A stretch of 64,000 nucleotides of DNA from Amycolatopsis azurea DSM 43854 (GTDB taxonomy: Bacteria; Actinomycetota; Actinomycetes; Mycobacteriales; Pseudonocardiaceae), in the NCBI RefSeq assembly GCF_001995215.1, contig NZ_MUXN01000026.1, positions 124,001 to 188,000 on the forward strand, read 5' to 3'. How positions within the stretch are numbered: the first letter of the stretch is position 1; every line of letters begins with the position of its first letter. The position numbers and the translations under genes are program-made. Positions 8,512 to 21,411 of this stretch are shown in pieces. The notes under the pieces were generated by a model. It was not told the DNA's origin. It saw only the letters and a list, made by a program, of their open reading frames with translations, and did not search any database.

Positions 8512-8991
8512 GTGGACGAACTTGATTCGGCGATCATCCGGGAACTCCAGGCGGATGCGCGGCAGTCGAACCGCGACATCGCCCGCAAGGTCGGCGTCGC
8601 GCCGTCGACCTGCCTGGAACGGACACGGCTGCTGCGGGAACGCGGGGTCATCCGCGGCTATCACGCGGACATCGACCTGCGGAGCCTCAACCGCGGCGTC
8701 CAGGCGATGGTCTCGGCGCAGGTGCGCCCGCTGAGCCGGGAGGTGATCGACTCCTTCCAGCGTTCGGTCGCGGAATTGCCGGAGGTCCTTTCGGTCTTCG
8801 TCACCGCCGGCAGCGACGATTTCCTGATCCATGTCGCCGCGCAGGACGTCGAACAGCTCCACGCATTCCTGGTGGATCGTTTGTCGAAGCGCAAAGAGAT
8901 CGTCGGGTTTCGGAGTTCGATCATTTTCCGACATCTGCGCAAGACCGAGCTGGAACCGCTTCCGCGTCGAATACCAGGGGACAGCCCTTAG
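8512..8991 (+). CDS. Lrp/AsnC-family transcriptional regulator
   Basis: About 159 residues. The N-terminal AsnC helix-turn-helix (LDSAIIRELQADARQSNRDI, then VGVAPSTCLERTRLLRERGV) is followed by an RAM ligand-binding domain containing VLSVFVTAGSDDFLIHVAAQ. GTG 8512 has an upstream AGGAAGGGA ribosome site. Divergent from the branched-chain amino acid dehydrogenase and probably its regulator, like the Bkd/Lrp-type controllers of amino acid catabolism. It is likely autoregulated through the 8471-8493 palindrome. Confidence 0.9.
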   Translation: MDELDSAIIRELQADARQSNRDIARKVGVAPSTCLERTRLLRERGVIRGYHADIDLRSLNRGVQAMVSAQVRPLSREVIDSFQRSVAELPEVLSVFVTAGSDDFLIHVAAQDVEQLHAFLVDRLSKRKEIVGFRSSIIFRHLRKTELEPLPRRIPGDSP

Positions 8992-9122
8992 GTGGGTACC
9001 CGGGATTACGCGACTCGCCACCCCTAAGTCCGCCCGAAATCCCGGACTTCGCACCGGAGAAGACGGAAACTGTCGGGGGTGTGGGTTTGAATGGTCCCAG
9101 TGGAACGGAAAGGAGGCGCGCC

Positions 9123-9392
9123 ATGGACGTTCGGACAGAGCTGAACCATCGTGAGCGGGCCACCCTGAGAGCCGTGGCCGACGGCCACGCCGAGATCAGC
9201 TGCAGCTGCGAGCCGGACCTGTTCGTCGACGGGCTCGCCTGCTGCGACCAGCACACCGCGCACCGCCTCGCCCACCTCGGCCTGGTGGCGCCCGCCAGGG
9301 GCGGCCGGTGGGGCGAGCGCGTTCCCGCCCTGCTCACCGAAGCGGGGGTGGTCGCGCTGAGCGGCCTCGCCAGTCCTGGAGTGGCCGCTTAA
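9123..9392 (+). CDS. Small Cys-containing actinobacterial protein of unknown function
   Basis: 89 residues from ATG 9123, with GGAAAGGAGG just upstream. I do not recognise a named family. The N-terminal half (RERATLRAVADGHAEISCS) could form helices. It leads into a cysteine cluster CSCEPDLFVDGLACCDQHTA, with four Cys and a His in 20 residues, spacing compatible with metal binding. The C-terminal half (LGLVAPARGGRW, then VPALLTEAGVVAL) reads like the wing region of a winged-helix protein. It stands alone between the lrp gene and a GNAT acetyltransferase. Confidence 0.7.
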   Translation: MDVRTELNHRERATLRAVADGHAEISCSCEPDLFVDGLACCDQHTAHRLAHLGLVAPARGGRWGERVPALLTEAGVVALSGLASPGVAA

Positions 9393-9433
9393 AACCGGTT
9401 GCCCCGGCGCCCTCGTGGCGCCACGCTTCGCGG

Positions 9434-10003
9434 ATGCGTGTCTTCCTGGAGACCGAGCGGCTCCTGCTGCGGCAGTTCACCGGCGCCGACGTCGACGACC
9501 TGTTCGCGCTCTACGATGATCCCGAAGTCATGCGGTATCTCAACGGGGGCGAACCCGCCGATCGGGCGAAGATCGAAAATCGTGATCTTCCCGCCTTTCT
9601 CGATTACTACGAGCGTTTCCCCGGTTACGGGTTCTGGGCGGCGATCGAGAAGTCCGGCGGTGCTTTCCTGGGGTGGTTCCATTTCCGCCCGCTGCGCGGT
9701 CATCACACGGACGATCCCGAACTGGGGTACCGGCTGAACCGCTCTTCCTGGGGCAAGGGGTACGCGACCGAGGGATCGCTCGCACTGCTGGAGAAGGGGT
9801 TCACCGAATTCGGGACGACGCGGATCTGGGCGGCGACCATGGCGGTGAACCTGGGCTCGCGGCGGGTGATGGAGAAGATCGGGATGCGGCACGTCCGGAC
9901 CTTCCACGAGCACTTCGACGACCCGATCCCCGGGACGGAGGAGGGCGAGGTCGAGTACGCCATCACCCTGGCGGAGTGGCGCGCCCGCGCCACCCGCATT
10001 TAG
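9434..10003 (+). CDS. GNAT-family N-acetyltransferase (RimJ/RimL type)
   Basis: About 189 residues. ETERLLLRQFTGADVDDLF at the N-terminus and RLNRSSWGKGYATEGSLALL (acetyl-CoA pyrophosphate loop), followed by WAATMAVNLGSRRVMEKIGM, are diagnostic of the RimJ/RimL-like acetyltransferases that modify N-terminal amines or small molecules. ATG 9434 is chosen because homology begins there; the frame is open further upstream. The stop codon TAG (10001-10003) lies inside a palindromic repeat, so the last two codons come from the repeat. Substrate unknown. Confidence 0.85.
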   Translation: MRVFLETERLLLRQFTGADVDDLFALYDDPEVMRYLNGGEPADRAKIENRDLPAFLDYYERFPGYGFWAAIEKSGGAFLGWFHFRPLRGHHTDDPELGYRLNRSSWGKGYATEGSLALLEKGFTEFGTTRIWAATMAVNLGSRRVMEKIGMRHVRTFHEHFDDPIPGTEEGEVEYAITLAEWRARATRI

Positions 10004-10017
10004 AGGACTAAATGCGG
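9994..10017. repeat. GAGGAC-family palindromic repeat containing the GNAT stop codon
   Basis: CCGCATTTA (9994-10002), centre GAGGAC, TAAATGCGG (10009-10017), a perfect 9-bp inverted repeat. It ends the acetyltransferase gene. A near-identical copy lies 125 bases on, at the end of the convergent yigZ-type gene. Confidence 0.75.
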
Positions 10018-10036
10018 GGCGGGGAGTGCCGGCCGA

Positions 10037-10089
10037 GTCCCGAGCGCCACGCCCGGGACGCTCACCGTCTCGAACGTGGCGCTCGGGAC
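10037..10089. repeat. 53-nt composite palindromic repeat, copy 1
   Basis: Unit 1 is 10037-10059 (GTCCCGAGCG-CCA-CGCCCGGGAC), the spacer is 10060-10066, and unit 2 is 10067-10089 (GTCTCGAACG-TGG-CGCTCGGGAC). The two units are imperfect inverted copies, so the whole can also fold as one long hairpin. It lies between the convergent GNAT and YigZ-type genes. Same geometry as copies at 17447, 31940, 46425, 46539 and 56394. Confidence 0.8.
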
Positions 10090-10118
10090 ACGCTCCCGCC
10101 GCCGTCGGCTCCGCCCTT

Positions 10119-10144
10119 CCCGCATTTAGAGGACTAATTGCGGG
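10119..10144. repeat. GAGGAC-family palindromic repeat containing the yigZ-type stop codon
   Basis: CCCGCATTTA (10119-10128) pairs with TAATTGCGGG (10135-10144) with one mismatch around GAGGAC. The stop codon of the minus-strand gene (bases 10136-10134) falls inside it. Together with 9994-10017 it brackets the convergent intergenic region. Confidence 0.75.
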
Positions 10145-10769
10145 AGGTGGGGAGCCACATCTCGCCGGCTTCCTCGGTGAGGGCTTCCCCGCCGGTCAGG
10201 TCCGCCAGCCAGGCGTGGAAGGCGTCACCCTGGTCCGGCGCGAGCCCGACGTCGAAGTGCGCGACGTCCTCGAACCGCGTCGCGTGCAGCAGGTACGGCG
10301 ACGAGCGGATGTCGTTCTCCAGCCGTCCGGCCCGGTCGTAGTCGACGACGACCTCGACCAGCCGCAGCCGCCGGTACTCACGCACCCCGATGGCGTCGAC
10401 GGCCTCCGAGACGGCCTGCCCGTACGCGCGGATGAGGCCGCCGGCGCCGAGCAGCACCCCGCCGAAGTACCGGGTCACCACCGCGACGGTGTCGGTCAGC
10501 TCGCGGCGGCGGAGCACTTCGAGCATCGGGGTGCCCGCCGTGCCCGCGGGCTCGCCGTCGTCGCTCGAACGCTGAGTGCGCCCATCGGCGCCCAGCACGA
10601 ACGCGTGGCAGTGGTGACGGGCCGCCGGATCGGCCTTCTTCCGGGCGGCGATCACCTCCCTGGCGGCCTCTTCCGAGGTGACCGGGGCGAGGGCGCAGAG
10701 GAAGCGTGAACGCCGTATTTCGATCTCGTTGACACCGGTGCCCGCCACGGTGAGATAACGATCCGCCAT
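10134..10769 (-). CDS. YigZ/IMPACT-family protein (UPF0029)
   Basis: 211 residues. The N-terminal IMPACT domain shows IEIRRSRFLCALAPV, HHCHAFVLG and RSSDDGEPAGTAGTPMLEVL, then TRYFGGVLLGAGGLIRAYGQ, the classic family signature. A C-terminal DUF1949-like domain follows (VDYDRAGRLENDIRSS). These proteins are widespread; the eukaryotic member inhibits GCN2, while the bacterial role is not settled. It is convergent with the GNAT gene. The last two codons and the stop lie in a dispersed repeat. Confidence 0.9.
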   Translation of the reverse strand: MADRYLTVAGTGVNEIEIRRSRFLCALAPVTSEEAAREVIAARKKADPAARHHCHAFVLGADGRTQRSSDDGEPAGTAGTPMLEVLRRRELTDTVAVVTRYFGGVLLGAGGLIRAYGQAVSEAVDAIGVREYRRLRLVEVVVDYDRAGRLENDIRSSPYLLHATRFEDVAHFDVGLAPDQGDAFHAWLADLTGGEALTEEAGEMWLPTSRN

Positions 10770-11347
10770 CGGCCCAGCCTCTCAAACCGGGCAGGCCGCT
10801 CTGCCGTTCGGGCGATCCGATGGTCACCTCGAGTCACCGGGACGGCGGCGAAACCCACTCCACTGCGCGATCCAGGTCACACTATCGAGTGACGTGAGCG
10901 AACGTTTACGCAGGTCAGCGCGGCGATGCACCACTCAGTGGACATGTCGTTCCAGCCAGTGGGCAGATGATGTTTGAAGTCAACGCCCGCGTGGCATTTC
11001 CCACCCCGACCAAGCGACGTATGTCTATAACAACGATTTCACACTATCGTCATAAGACCGGCGAACCCGGGAGTTCCACGTGCGCCCCGCCTGCCATCCA
11101 CCACAACGGCTTGGCGGGCTGCGGCGCACGGGCAGTACACATGAGACAGACAAGCGCATCGGCCGCCCAATGCAGTGCGGCTCCACGAGCCCTGCCCCTT
11201 TTCCGTGGGCGGGATCGTTCCCTCTCGACTGACCATCGCGGTCCCGGACCATTTCGTTTCAGATGTCACAGTGTGAGCTGGTTCAGGTACGAACCCGTCT
11301 GAATGGAGTGGTACCGGTCGCGCCGACGCCTTGGGAGGCGGCCAGCC
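10770..11347. other. 577-base leader region upstream of gltB
   Basis: No convincing gene. A 111-codon open frame at 10967-11302 has no family features and no ribosome site. At 11027-11053 the sequence ATAAC-N6-TTCAC-N6-GTCAT loosely follows the spaced AC half-sites of actinobacterial GlnR boxes. TCTATAAC at 11024-11031 is a possible -10 region. The long leader suggests regulated gltBD transcription, but nothing here is decisive. Confidence 0.4.
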
Positions 11348-15878
<4,531 letters not shown>

Positions 15879-15886
<8 letters not shown>

Positions 15887-17330
15887 TCCCAAGGGCTTTC
15901 TGACCACCACTCGCGAGACGCCGAAGAGCCGTCCCGTCGACCTGCGCCTGATGGACTGGCGCGAGGTGTACGAGGACTTCGCGACGTCGAAGCTGCAGAA
16001 GCAGGCCGGACGCTGCATGGACTGCGGTATCCCGTTCTGCCACCAGGGCTGCCCGCTCGGGAACCTCATCCCCGAGTGGAACACGCTGACCTGGCGCGAC
16101 GATTGGCGCGACGCGGCCGACCGGCTGCACGCGACCAACAATTTCCCGGAGTTCACCGGGACCCTTTGCCCGGCGCCGTGCGAGACGGCGTGTGTGCTCG
16201 GGATCAACGACGATCCCGTCACCATCAAGCGGGTCGAGATCTCGATCATCGACCGGGCCTTCGAAGAAGGCTGGGTCACGCCGCAGGAGCCGGTCGCCAA
16301 GACCGGCAAGAAGGTGGCCGTGGTCGGATCCGGGCCGTCGGGACTCGCCGCGGCGCAGCAGCTCACGCGCGCGGGCCACAGTGTCGTGGTCTTCGAGCGG
16401 GCCGACAAGATCGGCGGGCTGCTGCGCTACGGCATCCCCGAATTCAAGATGGAGAAGCACCGGCTCGACCGCCGTCTCGACCAGATGCGGGCGGAGGGCA
16501 CGGAATTCCGGACCTCGGTGAACGTCGGCGTCGACCTCACCGTCGAGGACCTGAAGTCGTCCTACGACGCCGTGGTCCTCGCCGGCGGTGCGACCGCATG
16601 GCGCGACCTGCCGATCCCCGGCCGGGAGCACGACGGCATCCACCAGGCGATGGAGTTCCTGCCGCACGCCAACCGGGTCGCCTCCGGTGACCTGGACGCC
16701 ACGCCGATCAGCGCCGAAGGTCTCGACGTCGTCGTCATCGGCGGCGGTGACACCGGCGCGGACTGCGTCGGGACCTCGCACCGCCAGGGCGCGAAGTCGG
16801 TCACGCAGCTGGAGATCATGCCGAAGCCGCCGCTTTCGCGGTCCGACGCGCATCCGTGGCCGACGTACCCGATGATCTACCGCGTCTCGTCCGCGCACGA
16901 GGAGGGCGGCGAACGGCTGTACTCGGTCAACACCCAGGAGTTCGCCGCCGACGCCGACGGCCGGGTGCGCGCGCTGAAGCTGGTCGAGGTGCGCAACGAG
17001 GGCGGCAAGTTCGTCCCGGTTCCCGGCACGGAACGCGAACTCCCGGCACAGCTGGTGCTGCTCGCGATGGGCTTCGTGGGCCCGGAGCGGGAAGGGCTGC
17101 TGGAGGCGCTCGACGTCGAGCTGGACCAGCGCGGCAACGTCGCCCGCGACAAGTCGTTCAAGACCAGTGTGGACAACGTGTTCGTGGCCGGTGACATGGG
17201 CCGCGGCCAGTCGCTCATCGTGTGGGCGATCGCCGAAGGCCGTTCCGCCGCGGCCGGGGTGGACGCGTTCCTCACCGGACGGGACGTCCTGCCCGCTCCG
17301 ATCGCCCCGACCGACCGGCCGCTCACCTAA
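15879..17330 (+). CDS. gltD: Glutamate synthase (NADPH) small subunit
   Basis: 483 residues. It oxidises NADPH by FAD and passes electrons through 4Fe-4S clusters to GltB. N-terminal cluster cysteines are seen in GRCMDCGIPFCHQGCPLGN and TLCPAPCETACVLG. The FAD Rossmann motif is VVGSGPSGLAAAQQL and the NADPH motif VVVIGGGDTGADCV, with the late VFVAGDMGRGQSLIVWAI FAD motif. The ATG overlaps the gltB end. A 19-bp hairpin 20 bases beyond the stop may terminate the operon. Confidence 0.96.
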
Positions 17331-17350
17331 GGCACTTTTCCGCCGGTTCA

Positions 17351-17405
17351 GTACGTGAAGGCCCCCTTCCTTGCGCTAGACGCAGTGAAGGGGGCCTTCA
17401 CGTAC
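17351..17405. repeat. GTGAAGG-family hairpin after gltD, candidate terminator
   Basis: A 19-bp perfect inverted repeat (17351-17369 with 17387-17405) around GTGAAGGCCCCCTT. Its place 20 bases after the gltD stop suits a terminator. The same GTGAAGG/CCTTCAC core recurs at 17652, 31181 and 43871. Confidence 0.7.
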
Positions 17406-17446
17406 TTGTTGCCGAGTTGGTCGCGTGCTCCGCGGGCAAGGCACGT

Positions 17447-17499
17447 GTCGCGAAAGCCACTTTCGCGACGTCTGATGTCCCGAAAGTGGCTTTCGCGAC
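17447..17499. repeat. 53-nt composite palindromic repeat, copy 2
   Basis: Unit 1 is GTCGCGAAAG-CCA-CTTTCGCGAC (17447-17469, perfect), the 7-nt spacer is 17470-17476, and unit 2 is GTCCCGAAAG-TGG-CTTTCGCGAC (17477-17499). Same geometry as copy 1 but different arms, which still pair. Confidence 0.85.
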
Positions 17500-17548
17500 C
17501 CCGTCCCCGGCGCATCGCGCAGGTCAGGTCGCCGGGTCGGAAGGCGTA

Positions 17549-17580
17549 ACTCGCGTGATCAGACACGCGACTCGCGTGAT
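17549..17580. repeat. CTCGCGTGAT direct repeats, locus 1
   Basis: ACTCGCGTGAT occurs at 17549-17559 and 17570-17580, 21 bases apart, about two helical turns. The flanking GGAAGGCGT and ATCAGA text recurs at 32019-32090, where it again follows a 53-nt composite repeat. Confidence 0.6.
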
Positions 17581-17651
17581 TGGACGGACGACACGCTCGC
17601 GGCGGGGTCTGCCGCGAGTCGTCCGTCTGGACACACGTGGCGATCGCCGAT

Positions 17652-17704
17652 TCCGTGAAGGCCTCCTTGAGGGACCCAGTGTCCCTCAAGGAGGCCTTCA
17701 CGGA
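17652..17704. repeat. GTGAAGG-family hairpin, 24-bp perfect stem
   Basis: Arms 17652-17675 and 17681-17704 are exact reverse complements with a 5-nt loop (CCAGT). This is one of the strongest hairpins in the window. The right arm text (GTCCCTCAAGGAGNCCTTCACGGA) reappears at 31202-31225. Confidence 0.8.
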
Positions 17705-17755
17705 CAGAACCCACGACCACCCCGGCCGACTCGGTCCCGGCTCCCTCACGCGTTT

Positions 17756-17805
17756 AGTCCTCTGCTTGCGGTGGTTCGACGACGAACTATCGCAAGTAGA
17801 GGACT
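17756..17805. repeat. GAGGAC-family imperfect hairpin
   Basis: Arms 17756-17778 and 17783-17805 pair with a few mismatches around AGTCCTCTGCTTGCG and CGCAAGTAGAGGACT. It is related to the repeats at 2388, 9994, 10119 and 56370. Confidence 0.65.
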
Positions 17806-17989
17806 GGTTGCGTTGCGTGACCCCCCATTAGTTCTTTCGGGTGATAAAACCGCCGGAAGAGCATACTTGAGGGTGATCACAGCGAGCTTTCGGTATCGGT
17901 TGTATCGAGGGGTAAGTCCCGCACGGCGGTGGGGACCGGCAAGATCTGCCGGGGCCGCCGGACGGTTCCCAAGGAGGGGATTCCTTGCC

Positions 17990-19402
17990 ATGCCCATCGA
18001 TCTGAGCATTCCCTTGGAATGGAAGACGGCGACCGGCGACGCCGCTAAGATGCTCGACGAACTTCAGCCGAACATCCTCAAAGCGCACGCTCGCGACCAT
18101 TTCTCCGCACTCTTCCTCCGTTTTTCGGAGGAGAAGAGCGCGAAAAAGTTCCTCACGTCGCTCGTCCCGCTGATGAAGTCGGCGAAGACCCACCTGACCG
18201 AGGTCGAACGCTTCAAGACAGAGGGAGTGAAGGGGTCTCCCTACGTCGGCGCCGGACTGACCTCAGCGGGCTACCGGTTCCTGAAAGTCGAGGCACCGCA
18301 AGACGAAGCCTTCCGTCGCGGCATGCGCACACAGGACACTCGCGACAGGCTGAACGATCCGCCTCGCTCCACGTTCGACAGTGGATACCACGACGAGATC
18401 CATGCCGTCGTCATCGTCGCCGACACGGCCGACGCATCGGTGACCGCGCGCCGGAACGCGGTTCTCGCGCTGATTCCGTCGACGATTTCCGTGGTCGCCG
18501 AGGAAACCGGGCTCGGCCGGGTGAATTCCCACGGCGAAGGTATCGAACATTTCGGCTATGTCGACGGCCGGAGCCAGCCGCTCTTCCTGGTCGAGGACAT
18601 CCACGCGGAAAAGACGGCAACCGACGGAATCAGCGTCTGGGATCCGAGCGCGCCACTGAACCAGGTGCTCGTCCCCGATCGCGCCGCCCCTGAACCCGGC
18701 GTGCATTTCGGCAGCTACTTCGTTTTCCGCAAATTGGAACAGAACGTGCGGCGATTCAAGCAGGCGGAAGATGCCTTGGCCGACCAATTGGGTCTCGTCG
18801 GTGAAGACCGGGAACGCGCGGGAGCGATGGTCGTCGGCCGGTTCGAGGACGGCACACCGCTGACCGCGCAGCGGCAAGAGGGCGCGGAAAGCCCGGTGCC
18901 GAACAACTTCGACTACGGAAGTGACGTCTCCGGCGCCAAATGCCCGTTCCAGGCCCATATCCGGAAGACGAACCCGCGCGGCAGCGGCGGGGCGGAACCG
19001 CCCCCGCAGGAACGCCTGCACCTGATGGCGCGACGGGGCGTGCCCTACGGCGAACGGGCCGACGACCCGAACGCCGATCTGCCGCCGTCGGCCCGGCCGA
19101 GCGGCGGGGTCGGCCTGCTGTTCATGGCGTTCAACGCGGCGCTGGGCAACCAGTTCGAGTTCACCCAGCAGATCTGGGCGAACAACCCGGGGTTCCCGAT
19201 CCCCGCGGTCGGGGTCAAGCCGCCGGGTCTCGATCCGGTCATCGGGCAGGGCCCGCGTCCGGAATCCGTCTACGCCAAGGACTGGGCGGGCACCCGGACG
19301 GTGACCGCGGATCCGTTCCCGCAGGCGGTGACGCTGAAGGGCGGCGACTACTTCTTCATGCCGTCCCTCGCGTTCCTGCGCGGACTGGCCGGAAGGGGCT
19401 GA
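17990..19402 (+). CDS. DyP-type haem peroxidase
   Basis: About 470 residues. Dye-decolourising peroxidase: haem enzyme using H2O2 to oxidise dyes, phenolics or Mn(II). The GXXDG motif is GYVDG with catalytic Asp192. The proximal haem ligand is His323 in HIRKTNPR, followed by the family tail GLLFMAFNA, NQFEFTQQIW and GGDYFFMPS. The length (longer than the about 350-residue A and B classes) fits the C/D or V class, which includes the Mn-oxidising DyP2 of Amycolatopsis. No Tat signal is visible, so it is probably cytoplasmic or encapsulated. ATG 17990 has AAGGAGGGGA upstream; the open frame further upstream runs through repeats. Confidence 0.92.
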   Translation: MPIDLSIPLEWKTATGDAAKMLDELQPNILKAHARDHFSALFLRFSEEKSAKKFLTSLVPLMKSAKTHLTEVERFKTEGVKGSPYVGAGLTSAGYRFLKVEAPQDEAFRRGMRTQDTRDRLNDPPRSTFDSGYHDEIHAVVIVADTADASVTARRNAVLALIPSTISVVAEETGLGRVNSHGEGIEHFGYVDGRSQPLFLVEDIHAEKTATDGISVWDPSAPLNQVLVPDRAAPEPGVHFGSYFVFRKLEQNVRRFKQAEDALADQLGLVGEDRERAGAMVVGRFEDGTPLTAQRQEGAESPVPNNFDYGSDVSGAKCPFQAHIRKTNPRGSGGAEPPPQERLHLMARRGVPYGERADDPNADLPPSARPSGGVGLLFMAFNAALGNQFEFTQQIWANNPGFPIPAVGVKPPGLDPVIGQGPRPESVYAKDWAGTRTVTADPFPQAVTLKGGDYFFMPSLAFLRGLAGRG

Positions 19403-19548
19403 TTTTCACGCACCGTGCCCACTATCGGTGATCAAATGGCGAATTATCCGGTAAACGTCACCGGAATGGACGCAATGCGGATATTCAGCCCGTAGCCGGA
19501 GTCGATAACCTCCGAATCGGGCCGGCCCTGGGCGTGCCGGCCACCGGG

Positions 19549-19583
19549 CGGGCGCCGGTCACACTGGGGGTGGCCGGCGCCCG
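19549..19583 (+). terminator. GC-rich hairpin between the DyP and deoR-type genes
   Basis: CGGGCGCCGG (19549-19558) pairs perfectly with CCGGCGCCCG (19574-19583) around a 15-nt loop. About 150 bases after the DyP stop and 100 before the DeoR start. Terminator function is likely but unproven; no T-run. Confidence 0.45.
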
Positions 19584-19686
19584 CTCCCCGGCGTCCCAAA
19601 CCCGCCGCTTCTCTCCGACCGCATCGCGACGCGTAGTACTTTGTCCGGTGCGGTAAGCGACATCGCGCTTCGGGGAGGGAGCTCGG

Positions 19687-20472
19687 ATGAACCGGCATGA
19701 ACGGTTGACGGCTTTATTGGACATGGTGGGGGAGCGGGAAAAAGTCGAGGTCGAGGTTTCGGCGGGGGAACTCGGCGTCTCCCCCGCGACCATCCGCCGG
19801 GACCTCGATCACCTGGCGGGACGCAATCTCGTCGTCCGCACCCGCGGCGGCGCCGTCGCGAGCAACGTCGCCTACGACCTTCCGTTACGGCACAAGGCGG
19901 CGCGCAACGCGCCGGAACAGCAGCGGATCTCCGCCGCCGCCGCGAAAATGGTCGACCCAGGCATGGTGGTCGGCCTCAACGGCGGCACCACGAGCACCGA
20001 GGTGGGCCGCGCGCTCGCGACCAGGCCGGACATGGGCGAGTCGAGCGGCGGGCCGCTGCTCACCGTGGTGACGAACGCGCTCAACATCGCCCACGAACTC
20101 GCCGTGCGGCCCAACATCAAGATCGTGGTGACCGGCGGGGTCGCGCGGCAGCAGTCGTTCGACCTGTCCGGGCCGCTGTCGCAGCTGTTCCTCGACCAGA
20201 TCTCGCTCGACCTGGTGTTCCTCGGGGTGGACGCGTTCGACCCGGTGCACGGCGCGCAGGCGCACCACGAGGGCGACGCGAGCACGAACCGGCTGATGGC
20301 GGCCCGCGCCAGGCAGGTCGTCGTGCTCGCCGACAGCGGGAAGCTCGGCGGTCACGCCTTCGCGAAGATCTGCGCGACCGCCGACGTCGACGTCCTCGTC
20401 ACCGACGGCCGCGCGGATCCCCAGCGGGTGCACGCCTTCGAAGAGGAAGGCGTGCGGGTGGTCAAGGCTTGA
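19687..20472 (+). CDS. DeoR/GlpR-family transcriptional regulator
   Basis: 261 residues. The N-terminal DeoR helix-turn-helix (NRHERLTALLDMVGEREKVE, then GVSPATIRRDLDHLAGRNLVVRTRGGAV) is followed by a DeoRC sugar-phosphate sensor domain with GLNGGTTSTEVGRAL, the ISLDLVFLGVDAFDP stretch and VLADSGKLG. These proteins repress sugar catabolism genes and are released by phosphorylated sugars. A GGGGAGGGAG site precedes ATG 19687. It converges on a ROK-family kinase gene with an 11-base overlap, whose product could generate its sugar-phosphate effector. Confidence 0.92.
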   Translation: MNRHERLTALLDMVGEREKVEVEVSAGELGVSPATIRRDLDHLAGRNLVVRTRGGAVASNVAYDLPLRHKAARNAPEQQRISAAAAKMVDPGMVVGLNGGTTSTEVGRALATRPDMGESSGGPLLTVVTNALNIAHELAVRPNIKIVVTGGVARQQSFDLSGPLSQLFLDQISLDLVFLGVDAFDPVHGAQAHHEGDASTNRLMAARARQVVVLADSGKLGGHAFAKICATADVDVLVTDGRADPQRVHAFEEEGVRVVKA

Positions 20473-21367
20473 GCCGGTCCAGCGCCAGCAGGGCCGCGCC
20501 GAGCCTGCCCGCCTCGTCGCCGAGCTGCGCGATCCGCAGTTCCGGCATCCGCTGGAACTGCAGGTTCGCGCTCAGCCAGGCCCGGACCGGTTCGAGGACG
20601 TAGTCGCCCGCGGTGAACAGGCCGCCGCCGAGGACGACGACCTCGGGCGCGAGCAGGGTGACCAAGGTCTTGATGCCGTGCCCGAGTCCTTCGAGCGCGT
20701 CGTTGACCACGGAGATCGCGGCCTCGTCGCCGTGCCGCGCGGCGTCGACCACCTGCTCGGCACCTTCGGCCGGACGTCCGGTGTGCTCGCTGTAGCGGCG
20801 GGCGATGGCCGACGCCGAGGAGATCGCCTCCAGGCAGCCGGTGGCGCCGCAGCCGCACAGCAGCCGGTGACCGACGTCGATGTGCCCGATCTCGCCGCCC
20901 TGCCCACCCGCGGCGTACAGCTTGCCGTCGAGCTGGAGCGCGGCCGCGATCCCGGTGCCGACCGGGATGAAGGCGGCGTCGGTGCAGCCCTTGCCCGCGC
21001 CGACGCGGAACTCCGCGAGCCCGCCGGCGCGGACGTCGTGCCCGAACGCGAACGGCAGTCCCAGCCTGTTGTCGAGCATCTCGCCGAACGGGACGTCCCG
21101 GAAGTCGAGGTTCGCCGAGAACCGGGCCACCCGCTCGACCTCGTCGACGATGCCGGGGATGACCACGCCGACGGCGTCCGGCGTGCCCGTGCCCGCCTGC
21201 TTGCCCAGTGTTTCCACGATCCGCGCGACCTGGTCCGCGAGCGCCTCGCCGTCCGCCCCGCGCGCCGTCGGCTCGCGCAGGCTGGCGAGGTCTTTCAGGT
21301 CCGCGTCGTACAGGGCCGCCTTGATGGACGTTCCGCCGACATCGAGTGCCGCCACCGCAGGTGTCAT
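20462..21367 (-). CDS. ROK-family sugar kinase (glucokinase-like)
   Basis: 301 residues. It phosphorylates a hexose with ATP. The N-terminal phosphate-binding motif is ALDVGGTSIKAALYD. The catalytic Asp lies in FGHDVRAGGLAEFRVG, and GTGIAAALQLDG follows. The zinc site includes GGQGGEIGHIDVG and CGCGATGCLEAISS, diagnostic of ROK proteins. Glucose is the likeliest substrate, but N-acetylhexosamines or fructose are not excluded. There is no DNA-binding domain, so it is an enzyme rather than a ROK repressor. Confidence 0.9.
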   Translation of the reverse strand: MTPAVAALDVGGTSIKAALYDADLKDLASLREPTARGADGEALADQVARIVETLGKQAGTGTPDAVGVVIPGIVDEVERVARFSANLDFRDVPFGEMLDNRLGLPFAFGHDVRAGGLAEFRVGAGKGCTDAAFIPVGTGIAAALQLDGKLYAAGGQGGEIGHIDVGHRLLCGCGATGCLEAISSASAIARRYSEHTGRPAEGAEQVVDAARHGDEAAISVVNDALEGLGHGIKTLVTLLAPEVVVLGGGLFTAGDYVLEPVRAWLSANLQFQRMPELRIAQLGDEAGRLGAALLALDRLKP

Positions 21368-21411
21368 GGCTGGATTTTTACATGCGCCCGCCCGGCGGCG
21401 GCAGGGTTCCG

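Larger units (their letters stand above)
17331..17989. other. 659-base intergenic region built almost entirely of palindromic repeats
   Basis: Holds five repeat structures in a row (17351-17405, 17447-17499, 17549-17580, 17652-17704, 17756-17805) and then the DyP gene leader, with AAGGAGGGGA at 17971-17980. No gene-like frame. Such accumulation after gltD looks like a landing zone for short non-coding repeats; the DyP promoter should lie after about 17810. Confidence 0.6.

Noticed and set aside
10967..11302. 111-codon open frame in the gltB leader
   Set aside because: No ribosome site, low-complexity composition, no recognisable family; more likely untranslated leader.
17222..17989. Upstream extension of the DyP gene and ORFs through the repeats
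   Set aside because: The extra residues translate palindromic repeats, and a strong ribosome site precedes ATG 17990.
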